Source: Oscillospiraceae bacterium
GTDB taxonomy: Bacteria > Bacillota_A > Clostridia > Oscillospirales > Oscillospiraceae
DNA length: 22,835 nt
Direction of reading: 5' to 3'
Assembly: GCA_017415945.1 (NCBI GenBank)
Contig: JAFQDR010000109.1
Span: forward strand, 1-22,835
The position numbers and the translations under genes were made by a program. This document shows positions 15,628 through 22,407 of the stretch, one piece after another. The notes below the pieces were generated by a model. It was not told where the DNA came from and did no database searches. It saw only the letters and a list, made by a program, of their open reading frames with translations. Positions within the stretch are counted from its first letter, which is position 1; the number at the start of each line of letters is the position of its first letter.

Positions 15628-16986
15628 ATGGAGAGAGTTACACCCCGTACCCTGTCCGGGTTTATGGAGCTGCTGCCTGCCAAGCAGGTACAGATGGAGC
15701 GTATGATGGAGGTTCTGCGGGAAAGCTACGGCCTCTACGGCTTCACCCCTCTGGATACCCCTGTGATCGAATCTGCGCAGGTGCTGCTGGCTAAGGGCGG
15801 CGGCGAGACCGAAAAGCAGATCTATCGTTTTATGAAGGGCGACACCGACCTTGCCCTGCGTTTTGACCTGACTGTGCCTCTGGCAAAGTACGTTGCCGCA
15901 AACTACGGTCAGCTGACCTTCCCCTTTAAGCGTTACCAGATCGGTAAGGTCTACCGTGGGGAGCGCAGCCAGCGCGGCCGCTTCCGTGAATTTTATCAGG
16001 CGGACATCGATGTCATCGGTGACGGCAAGCTGGACATTATCAATGAGGCGGAGATCCCCGCCATCATTTACCGTACCTTCACCAAGCTAGGTCTGACCAA
16101 GTTCGTCATCCGTGTGAATAACCGCAAGGTGCTCAACGGCTTCTTTGAGCTGCTGGGCCTCAGCGAAACCGCAGGTGACATTATGCGCACCATCGATAAG
16201 CTGGAAAAGATCGGCGGCGAAAAGGTCAAGCAGCTGCTGATGACCGAATGCGGCGTGGAAAAAGCCAAGGCAGATGAGATGATCCGCTTTATTTCCTGCC
16301 CCGGCACTTCTGCGGATAAGCTGGCCTTCCTGGAAACCTACCGTGGTCGCTGCGAAACCTTCGACCTGGGTCTGGATGAGCTGAAGACCGTAGCGGTATA
16401 TCTGCCCGCCTTTGGCATCAAGGAAGAAAACTTCGCCATCGACCTGACCATTGCCCGTGGTCTGGACTACTATACCGGCACTGTTTACGAGACCACCATG
16501 ACCGATTATCCCGAAATCGGCTCCGTGTGCTCCGGCGGCCGCTACGACAATCTGGCGGAATACTACACCGATAAGAAGCTGCCCGGCGTTGGCATCTCCA
16601 TCGGTCTCACCCGTCTGTTCTATGTACTGGGCGAGCAGGGTCTGCTGAACGATGCCATGGTCACCGCTCCCGCAGACGTACTGGTCATTCCCATGACCGA
16701 GGATCTGAGCTTCCCCATCTCCGCAGCAACTGTTCTGCGTGAAGCAGGTGTTCGCACCCAGATCTACACCGAAAAGAAAAAGGTCAAGCAGAAATTTGCT
16801 TATGCCGATAAAATGGGCATCCCCTTCGCCGTCATCATCGGTGACGACGAGGCTGCTCAGCAGATGGTCTCCGTAAAGGACCTGACCAGCGGCAATCAGG
16901 AGCTTATGAGCCCCGCAGCTGCCGCAGCGAAAATCAAGGCGGAAATGGACGAGCGCGCCAAGGTGCCCGTCATCCGCGAGAAGTAA
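15628..16986 (+). CDS. hisS: Histidyl-tRNA synthetase
   Basis: The 452-residue class II synthetase charges tRNA-His. Motif 2 is at ~107-130 with the ATP-binding RGER (Arg110, Arg113) and FREFYQADIDVIG. The histidine-specific signature ARGLDYYTG lies at 276-284, SGGRYDNL at 302-309, and motif 3, GISIGLTRL, at 322-330. The C-terminal ~100 residues form the anticodon-binding domain (ADVLVIPM at 349-356). The N-terminus reads TLSGFMELLP rather than the more common GTRDILP-type motif, marking a particular bacterial HisRS subgroup. ATG with AAAGGA seven bases upstream. hisS is followed by aspS after 29 bases, a common Firmicutes pairing. HisZ is unlikely because all synthetase motifs are intact. 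Confidence 0.95.
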   Translation: MERVTPRTLSGFMELLPAKQVQMERMMEVLRESYGLYGFTPLDTPVIESAQVLLAKGGGETEKQIYRFMKGDTDLALRFDLTVPLAKYVAANYGQLTFPFKRYQIGKVYRGERSQRGRFREFYQADIDVIGDGKLDIINEAEIPAIIYRTFTKLGLTKFVIRVNNRKVLNGFFELLGLSETAGDIMRTIDKLEKIGGEKVKQLLMTECGVEKAKADEMIRFISCPGTSADKLAFLETYRGRCETFDLGLDELKTVAVYLPAFGIKEENFAIDLTIARGLDYYTGTVYETTMTDYPEIGSVCSGGRYDNLAEYYTDKKLPGVGISIGLTRLFYVLGEQGLLNDAMVTAPADVLVIPMTEDLSFPISAATVLREAGVRTQIYTEKKKVKQKFAYADKMGIPFAVIIGDDEAAQQMVSVKDLTSGNQELMSPAAAAAKIKAEMDERAKVPVIREK

Positions 16987-17015
16987 TCCAAATTTGACAG
17001 AAAAGAGGTAACTGT

Positions 17016-18788
17016 ATGACTCAGAACCGTACCCATACTTGTAATGAGCTCCGTCTGGAGCACGTTGGACAGAAGGTTCAGCTGTGCGGCTGGATGGAAA
17101 ATGTCCGTGAGGTTGGCAACAACTTCGCATTTGTGGTGCTCCGTGACTTCTACGGCACCACCCAGCTGGTCATTGACAACGAAGAAATGTTCAAGCAGAT
17201 CAAGGCGCTGAACAAGGAAACCACCCTGTGCGTTGTGGGCACCGTCCGCGAACGTGACAGCAAGAACCCCAAGCAGGCTACCGGTGACATCGAAATCGCA
17301 CCCGAATCCATCGAGGTGCTGGGCAAGTGCCGTCACAACGAGCTGCCCTTCGAAATCAATCGCTCCACCGATGCTGACGAAACCCTGCGTCTGAAGTACC
17401 GCTATCTGGACCTGCGCAACCCCGCTGTGAAGCAGAACATCCTGCTGCGCTGCAATGTTGTGGGTGCCCTGCGTGCTGCTATGACCGACCACGGCTTCCT
17501 GGAAATCACCACCCCCATTCTGACCGCATCCTCTCCCGAAGGCGCACGTGACTATCTGGTACCCGCTCGTAAGCACCCCGGCAAGTTCTATGCGCTGCCC
17601 CAGGCACCCCAGCAGTTCAAGCAGCTGCTGATGACCGCAGGCTTCGACAAGTACTTCCAGATCGCGCCCTGCTTCCGTGACGAAGACGCCCGCGGCGACC
17701 GCTCTCCCGGTGAATTCTATCAGCTGGATATGGAAATGTCCTGGGCATCTCAGGAAGACGTATTCGCAGTCATCGAAGACGTTCTGCCCCCCATCTTCGC
17801 TAAGTACGGCACCTATAATATCGCTTCCGAGGCTCCCTTCAAGCGTATCGGCTTTGAAGAATCCATGGAAATTTACGGCTCCGACAAGCCCGACCTGCGT
17901 ATCGACCTGACCGTGCAGGATGCAACCGAGCTGCTGGGCGGCATCGGCTTCGGCCCCTTCGAAAACAACACCGTCAAGGCAATCGTGGTCACCGATTTCG
18001 TGGGCACCCGCAAACAGATCGACGGTCTGTGCAATGAAGTGGAAGTCCAGAGCGGCAACAAGGCCTACTGGTTCCGCTATGACGAAAAGGGCGAGATCGT
18101 TGGCGGCATCGCAAAGTTCATCCAGCCCATTAAGGACAAGGTCGTGGAAGCTCTGGGTCTGCAGCCCAACTGCTTCGTCGGTCTGACCGCAGGCAAGAAG
18201 CTGGCTGCACAGAAGACCGCAGGCGTGCTGCGCAATAAGCTGGGCGCATTCTGCCCCAACCACATGGACACCGAACGCTACGAATTCTGCTGGATCGTGG
18301 ACTTCCCCATGTACGAAATGGGCGAGGAAAGCGGCGAGCTGGAATTCTGCCACAACCCCTTCTCCATGCCCAACGGCGGTCTGGAAATTCTGGAAAAGGC
18401 AGAAAAGGGCGAGGTTGACCCCCTGTCCATCACCGCTTACCAGTATGACCTGGTGTGCAACGGCGTAGAGCTGTCCTCCGGCGCAGTGCGTAACCATGAC
18501 CCCGAGATCATGATCAAGGCATTTGAGCTGGTTGGTCTGGGCGAAGACGACGTTCGCGCCAAGTTCCCCGCAATGTACAACGCATTCACCTACGGCGCAC
18601 CTCCCCACGCAGGCATCGCCCCCGGTGTTGACCGTATGGTCATGCTGCTGAGCGCAGCGGAAACCATCCGTGAAATCATTCCCTTCCCCATGAACAAGAA
18701 CGCACAGGACCTGATGATGAACGCTCCCTCCGAGGTCGAGCAGAAGCAGCTGGACGAGCTGCATATCGCTCTGGTTCCCGTGGAATAA
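17016..18788 (+). CDS. aspS: Aspartyl-tRNA synthetase
   Basis: The 590-residue class IIb enzyme charges tRNA-Asp. An OB-fold anticodon-binding domain covers ~18-105 (VQLCGWMENVREVGNNFAFV). Motif 1 lies around TTPILT (165-170), with the adjacent SSPEGARDYLVP loop. Motif 2 is FRDEDARGDRSPGEFYQLD (220-238). A bacterial-type insertion domain spans ~290-410, and motif 3 is GIAPGVDRMVML (533-544). Pro in GIAPG replaces the frequent Tyr, but the catalytic Arg remains. Length matches bacterial AspRS. ATG with GAGG seven bases upstream. The gene ends 14 bases before a strong terminator. I cannot tell from sequence whether it is discriminating or also charges tRNA-Asn. Confidence 0.95.
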   Translation: MTQNRTHTCNELRLEHVGQKVQLCGWMENVREVGNNFAFVVLRDFYGTTQLVIDNEEMFKQIKALNKETTLCVVGTVRERDSKNPKQATGDIEIAPESIEVLGKCRHNELPFEINRSTDADETLRLKYRYLDLRNPAVKQNILLRCNVVGALRAAMTDHGFLEITTPILTASSPEGARDYLVPARKHPGKFYALPQAPQQFKQLLMTAGFDKYFQIAPCFRDEDARGDRSPGEFYQLDMEMSWASQEDVFAVIEDVLPPIFAKYGTYNIASEAPFKRIGFEESMEIYGSDKPDLRIDLTVQDATELLGGIGFGPFENNTVKAIVVTDFVGTRKQIDGLCNEVEVQSGNKAYWFRYDEKGEIVGGIAKFIQPIKDKVVEALGLQPNCFVGLTAGKKLAAQKTAGVLRNKLGAFCPNHMDTERYEFCWIVDFPMYEMGEESGELEFCHNPFSMPNGGLEILEKAEKGEVDPLSITAYQYDLVCNGVELSSGAVRNHDPEIMIKAFELVGLGEDDVRAKFPAMYNAFTYGAPPHAGIAPGVDRMVMLLSAAETIREIIPFPMNKNAQDLMMNAPSEVEQKQLDELHIALVPVE

Positions 18789-18802
18789 ACGGAAACGATG
18801 AA

Positions 18803-18834
18803 GCCGCCGAGGGATTTCCCTCGGCGGCGTTTTT
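18803..18834 (+). terminator. Strong rho-independent terminator after aspS
   Basis: A perfect 11-bp G+C-rich stem, GCCGCCGAGGG with CCCTCGGCGGC, has an ATTT loop and is followed by GTTTTT. It closes the mgsA-hisS-aspS unit. Confidence 0.95.
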
Positions 18835-18855
18835 GGGTGAAGCTGCTTCGTAACT

Positions 18856-18942
18856 GTAGGGCGGCTGCTTGCTGCCGCCGCTTGGCAGTTTACATCGGCA
18901 GCTGATTTGGTGCGGTACGGCGCGAGCAAGCGCGCGCCCTAC
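18856..18942. repeat. Inverted pair of REP-like elements, GCTTGCT-loop type
   Basis: The left copy (18856-18879, plus) is GTAG, then stem GGCGGC/GCCGCC around TGCTTGCT. The right copy (18919-18942, minus) is GTAG, then stem GGCGCG/CGCGCC around CGCTTGCT when read on its own strand. The loop is shared while the stem bases change in compensated fashion. A third copy lies at 20974. Confidence 0.75.
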
Positions 18943-19020
18943 GGATGCGGTGCGGAAATAAAAATGGCCTCAAACGAAAGAGAGGACTGTGGAGTCTGTT
19001 CCGACGCCGACACCATTCCC

Positions 19021-19049
19021 TTGCGTTTGTGGTTTTGGGATGATACAAT
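19021..19049 (+). promoter_or_regulatory. Promoter of the PIG-L lipoprotein gene
   Basis: TTGCGT, a 17-base spacer, then TACAAT, ending about 30 bases before the start codon. The -35 is weak (only TTG matches), but spacing and position fit and the upstream gene ends in a terminator. Confidence 0.55.
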
Positions 19050-19080
19050 ACACCCATCAAATTCCCTCGGAGGACAAGCC

Positions 19081-20256
19081 ATGCACAAGCATCTCACCAA
19101 GTTCATATTGCTTTTGACCGCATTGCTGCTGCTGTTTTGCGGCTGCAGGGGGATGCTTGGGGGCAGTGACCTGCCCGAGGTGACACCCACACCCGCACCG
19201 ACCCTTGTGCCACTGAATGCTCCCATTCCCATGACTGTGCCTTCGGAGCTTACCGACGGCAATCCCGAAACATGGGCCACGGGACAGGTGACCCTGAACG
19301 GGGGAGATCGGATGATCGGCTCTTTGTATCTGGAGTGGTCCCATGTGCCCGATACATGGCAGTACACCGCCGACGGCTATACATACACCGTGGAGCGTGA
19401 CGGGTATCTCCATCAATATGTGCGGCTCCACGCTCCCGCCCGAGAGGTGGTCATCAACGTGGACTCCGCCCTGTGCGATCTCTATGCCTTTGAGCCCGAC
19501 AGCGACCTGCCCGACTGGGTGCAGATCTGGCAGCCTGCCCATGAGCGGGCGGACTTACTGCTGCTGCCCACCCACGGGGACGATGAGTTTGTGTTCTTCG
19601 GCGGCATGATCCCCTATTACGCAGGGGAGAAGGGGCTGAAGGTACAGGTGGCGTATCTCACCAACCACTGGTCTCAGGTGGTGCGCCCCCACGAGATCTT
19701 GGATGCCCTTTGGCACGCGGGGCTGCGGAACTACCCCGTCATCGGCCCCTTTGAGGACAAGTGGGCGGACTCTCTGGAGGAGGCGGAGGCGGTGTTCAGC
19801 CGCTATGATGCCGCGGTGTATCTCACGGAGCAGATTCGACGGTTCAAGCCCTCGGTGATCGTGGGCCACGATCTGCTGGGGGAATACGGCCACGGACAGC
19901 ATGTGCTGTGTGCCTTGAGTCTGACGGATGCGGTGGCCGCTGCGGCGGACGGGGATATCTTCCCCGAGTCTGCACAGAAGTACGGTGCGTGGAACACCCC
20001 CAAGCTGTACCTGCATTTGTATGAGGGGAACGAGATCATCATGGACTGGAACGTGCCCATGACCCGATTCGGGGGCAAGACTGCTATGGATGTGGCCCGT
20101 GAGGCCTTTGCCAAGCACGAAAGCCAGCAGGGGTTCTTCTATGTGTATGGCGAGGGAGACGACTGGGACAGCCGTAAATTCGGGCTGTACCGCTCCACCG
20201 TGGGTGCGGACATCCATGGGGGAGATGTGTTTGAGAACATATCCACATTCTATTGA
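19081..20256 (+). CDS. Secreted PIG-L/LmbE-type deacetylase lipoprotein
   Basis: The 391-residue product has a signal segment (LTKFILLLTALLLLFCGC) with a probable lipidated Cys22, then a Thr/Pro-rich linker (TPTPAPTLVP, ~35-44). Residues ~54-138 look like a beta-rich discoidin (F5/8C)-like carbohydrate-binding domain (SELTDGNPETWATG onward). The PIG-L domain begins at ~158: LLLLPTHGDDEFVFFGG gives His165, Asp167 and Asp168, the metal and catalytic motif (HGDD in place of the usual HPDD). GEYGHGQH supplies His271/His274, with His274 the likely third zinc ligand. Such enzymes remove N-acetyl groups from amino sugars; a surface glycan or wall substrate is inferred. The ATG at 19081 has GGAGGA six bases upstream; an upstream in-frame start in the repeat region is rejected. 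Confidence 0.82.
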   Translation: MHKHLTKFILLLTALLLLFCGCRGMLGGSDLPEVTPTPAPTLVPLNAPIPMTVPSELTDGNPETWATGQVTLNGGDRMIGSLYLEWSHVPDTWQYTADGYTYTVERDGYLHQYVRLHAPAREVVINVDSALCDLYAFEPDSDLPDWVQIWQPAHERADLLLLPTHGDDEFVFFGGMIPYYAGEKGLKVQVAYLTNHWSQVVRPHEILDALWHAGLRNYPVIGPFEDKWADSLEEAEAVFSRYDAAVYLTEQIRRFKPSVIVGHDLLGEYGHGQHVLCALSLTDAVAAAADGDIFPESAQKYGAWNTPKLYLHLYEGNEIIMDWNVPMTRFGGKTAMDVAREAFAKHESQQGFFYVYGEGDDWDSRKFGLYRSTVGADIHGGDVFENISTFY

Positions 20257-20282
20257 CGGAGGGTCGCCCTGTTTGCTATAAT
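20253..20282 (+). promoter_or_regulatory. Strong promoter of the ygjV-like gene
   Basis: TTGACG, an 18-base spacer, then TATAAT preceded by TGC (extended -10). The -35 overlaps the stop codon of the preceding gene. Start expected near 20289, giving a leader of about 125 bases. Confidence 0.8.
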
Positions 20283-20287
20283 GAACC

Positions 20288-20404
20288 GTCATTTATGCTC
20301 GTGATTCCACAAACAGCCGAAACTGTGACCAATGACACCACAGAACAGGCGGTATAGGAACGATCATCACTGCCCGCGGAAGCTCTGTGGGCAGTTTATT
20401 TTTT
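20288..20404 (+). promoter_or_regulatory. Leader with mutually exclusive terminator and antiterminator helices
   Basis: The terminator pairs ACTGCCC (20369-20375) with GGGCAGT (20389-20395), extended by wobble pairs to a three-base loop, then T-rich sequence to 20404, directly abutting the GAGGTGA ribosome site. CCACAGA (20338-20344) is perfectly complementary to TCTGTGG (20384-20390) in the terminator's 3' half, so it can act as antiterminator. CTGTG (20323-20327) can in turn sequester CACAG (20339-20343). Upstream GTCATT (20288-20293) pairs with AATGAC (20331-20336). I recognise no known riboswitch class, and no obvious leader peptide. Confidence 0.6.
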
Positions 20405-20414
20405 GAGGTGACCT

Positions 20415-20918
20415 ATGAATATTGTTGTGTTGGCCAATTTGGTGTCCATGATCGGCTGCATTATGATGGTTGGCGTGGGCTTTTTGCAGAAGAAGCGGAC
20501 CATCCTGCTGGTGCAGTGCGTGCAGTTTGCAATTCTGGCTGCTGCCAATCTGATGCTGGGGGCAATGACGGGCTTTGTTTCGGGCTTGGTGAGCATTGCC
20601 CGAAACATGGTGTTTTTGAAATGGGAGAACACCCGTCTGATGAAAATCGCCTTTGTGGCGGTGCAGCTGGTGCTGAGCCTGTCCGTAGGCATTAAGGGCC
20701 CTGTGGACTGGCTGCCCGTACTGTCGGCAGTGCTGTTCACATGGTTTTTGGATGTAAAGAGCGAGGTGCGGCTGAAGCTGGTGATCATCGCCGCGCAGTC
20801 TATGTGGCTGGTGTATGACTTTGTGTATCTCAACTATGTGACCTGCGCCTTCGATGCCATGACGATCATGTCCAACGCAATCGGCATTGGGATGATTATG
20901 AGAGCGGGAAAGGAATAA
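20415..20918 (+). CDS. YgjV-family inner membrane protein
   Basis: The 167-residue protein is almost entirely hydrophobic segments joined by short charged loops. The first helix spans ~2-22 (NIVVLANLVSMIGCIMMVGV), the second ~30-50, then a conserved-looking loop SIARNMVFLKWEN and about four more helices. Pattern and length fit the YgjV membrane family, whose function is not established. GAGGTGA lies three bases before the ATG. The gene stands alone behind its own promoter and attenuator-like leader and converges with the M20 gene. The family call rests on recognition of the overall pattern. Confidence 0.75.
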   Translation: MNIVVLANLVSMIGCIMMVGVGFLQKKRTILLVQCVQFAILAAANLMLGAMTGFVSGLVSIARNMVFLKWENTRLMKIAFVAVQLVLSLSVGIKGPVDWLPVLSAVLFTWFLDVKSEVRLKLVIIAAQSMWLVYDFVYLNYVTCAFDAMTIMSNAIGIGMIMRAGKE

Positions 20919-20973
20919 TAAAATCATAGGCTGTTGCGATGCAAACAGTGTGATTCAAATAAGAAAATGTACT

Positions 20974-21025
20974 GTAGGGCGGGGGCTTGCTCCCGCCGCT
21001 TGTAGGGGAGGGTCTTGACCCTCCC
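20974..21025 (+). repeat. Two tandem REP-like elements
   Basis: The first (20974-20997) is GTAG, then GGCGGG/CCCGCC around GGCTTGCT. The second (21002-21025) is GTAG, then GGGAGGGTC, TT, GACCCTCCC. They lie in the gap between convergent ygjV-like and M20 genes, where the hairpins may also limit read-through. No other terminator is visible in this gap. Confidence 0.75.
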
Positions 21026-21043
21026 GCATCCTTTACACGCCTC

Positions 21044-22174
21044 TTACAGCTTAGTCAGCAGATTTGCCAGCACAGCCGTATGTTCCAGAGACTGCGCGAT
21101 CATCAGATGCTCCGTGGCGGCGTGGGCACCGTCACCCACAGGGCCCAGGCCGTCCAATGTGGGAATGCCCCAGGTGGAGGTAAAGTTGCCGTCGCTGCCG
21201 CCGCCCACCATGATCTTACCCAGGTCAATGCCCAGCTCCGCAGAGGCTTCCTTTGCCTTGGCGAAAAGCCCCTGATTGGCTTTAGTAAATTCAAAGGGAG
21301 GCCGGTTCATGCCGCCGGTGATTTCCAGCGTCACCCCATCCTGCTTGGGCTTCAGCGCCGCGATGGCAGCTTCCATCCGCTTTCCCTCGGAAGCCTTGGT
21401 CACCCGCACATCCACCTGCATTTCCGCGTAGGCGGCAATGACATTGAACTTGGTGCCGCCGGAGATGACGCCCACATTCACGCTGGTGCCGCCCGGCAGA
21501 TCCGTCATGGCGAACAGCTCCTGGGTCAGATACGCCGCTTCCAGAATGGCGCTGCGGCCGCTGGCGTAATCGGTACCGGCGTGGGCGGCAATGCCGTGGA
21601 TCTTGATGAGGAAATCGCCGGTGGATTTTCTGCCTACCTTCACAGCACCGTCGGGGGCAGCAGGCTCCAGGATCAGGGCATTGGGGAAGGTTTTGGCGAT
21701 GGGCTCGAAATGGGCCCGGGAGGTGCGGCTGCCCATTTCTTCATCGGAGTTAAAGAACAATCCGTAGGTGCCGTCCAGACCGCCGGTGGCCTGCAAAGCC
21801 TTGATGGCCCAGATGGAAGCCACGATGCCGTACTTCATATCGTACACGCCGGGGCCGGAGAGCTTGTTGCCCTCCCGGATCAGGGGCAGATCGTCGATAT
21901 TCCAAACGGTGTCGTAGTGGCCGATCATCAGAGCCTTGTGGGGGCCTTCGCCGATGCTGTAGTAAAGGTGGCGGCCTCTGGCCTCCTGGGGATACTGGGC
22001 AGTGGGCTCCAGACCCAGGCGCTCTTTTACCAGGGCTTCAAGGGCATCGGCGCATGTTTCCACATATTCCTTCTGTGCGGTGGGACTCTGATGCCGGGCC
22101 AGCATCATGGTGTCGGCGATGATTTGCTCGCTGTTTTGGGCGATATATTGCTTCATGGCTTCACAGCGGTTCAT
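21044..22174 (-). CDS. M20-family metallopeptidase (glutamate carboxypeptidase/CPG2-like)
   Basis: The 376-residue enzyme is a probable dinuclear zinc exopeptidase or amidohydrolase acting on C-terminal residues of peptides or acyl-amino acids. Metal and catalytic residues read in order: His86 in IGHYDTVW, bridging Asp112 in GVYDMKYG, Glu145 (general base) and Glu146 in NSDEEMGS, Glu170 in LILEPAAPDG, and His351 in GDGAHAATEH. The dimerisation domain starts around 182 (GRKSTGDFLIKIHGIAAHAG). There is no signal peptide, so it is probably cytoplasmic. The ATG at 22174 has GGAGGTG about seven bases upstream; a start 19 codons earlier overlaps the promoter and is rejected. Exact substrate unknown; the CPG2-like branch is favoured over DapE or ArgE by the DEEMGS/LEP pattern. 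Confidence 0.9.
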   Translation of the reverse strand: MNRCEAMKQYIAQNSEQIIADTMMLARHQSPTAQKEYVETCADALEALVKERLGLEPTAQYPQEARGRHLYYSIGEGPHKALMIGHYDTVWNIDDLPLIREGNKLSGPGVYDMKYGIVASIWAIKALQATGGLDGTYGLFFNSDEEMGSRTSRAHFEPIAKTFPNALILEPAAPDGAVKVGRKSTGDFLIKIHGIAAHAGTDYASGRSAILEAAYLTQELFAMTDLPGGTSVNVGVISGGTKFNVIAAYAEMQVDVRVTKASEGKRMEAAIAALKPKQDGVTLEITGGMNRPPFEFTKANQGLFAKAKEASAELGIDLGKIMVGGGSDGNFTSTWGIPTLDGLGPVGDGAHAATEHLMIAQSLEHTAVLANLLTKL

Positions 22175-22204
22175 TGGTGGCACCTCCATGGTTTTGATAG
22201 CATC

Positions 22205-22233
22205 AGTATAGCAAATCCTGCCAAAAACCACAA
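22205..22233 (-). promoter_or_regulatory. Promoter of the M20 peptidase gene
   Basis: On the minus strand: TTGTGG, a 17-base spacer, then TATACT preceded by TGC. The start point falls about 25 bases before the start codon. Confidence 0.65.
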
Positions 22234-22321
22234 GGGCGATTTGGGCTTTTGGGGGACCGGTACTGCCGCCGCCCCCGGAAGAAATATAAAAAAATTCGTC
22301 ACAAATTATTCAAAATTAATC

Positions 22322-22350
22322 TTTACAACTTAGCTAAGAAATGGTAAACT
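22322..22350 (+). promoter_or_regulatory. Promoter of the MglB-like gene with embedded palindrome
   Basis: TTTACA, a 17-base spacer, then TAAACT preceded by TGG. A perfect 10-base palindrome, CTTAGCTAAG (22329-22338), fills the spacer and is a candidate operator. Confidence 0.6.
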
Positions 22351-22359
22351 GTTTATGAA

Positions 22360-22383
22360 TATCGGCAGTATAAACTGCCATAT
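22360..22383. promoter_or_regulatory. Inverted repeat downstream of the MglB-like promoter
   Basis: GGCAGT (22364-22369), ATAA, ACTGCC (22374-22379), flanked by ATAT on both sides. It lies just after the expected start point and about 15 bases before the ribosome site. It could be a repressor operator or a 5' RNA hairpin. Confidence 0.45.
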
Positions 22384-22407
22384 GAAAATTTCAAGGAGGA
22401 ACAAACA

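Noticed and set aside
16896..18929. 677-codon minus-strand open frame opposite aspS
   Set aside because: Antisense shadow of a clear synthetase; its composition (rich in His, Gln, Val and Gly with no motifs) is typical of reverse-frame reading.
20283..20414. Known riboswitch class (SAM, TPP, fluoride, ZTP, preQ1, guanidine, cyclic di-nucleotide) in the ygjV-like leader
   Set aside because: I looked for their conserved core sequences and found none, so only a generic attenuator is claimed.
20987..22333. 448-codon plus-strand frame opposite the M20 peptidase
   Set aside because: It runs through the REP elements and the opposite strand of a gene with complete catalytic residues.
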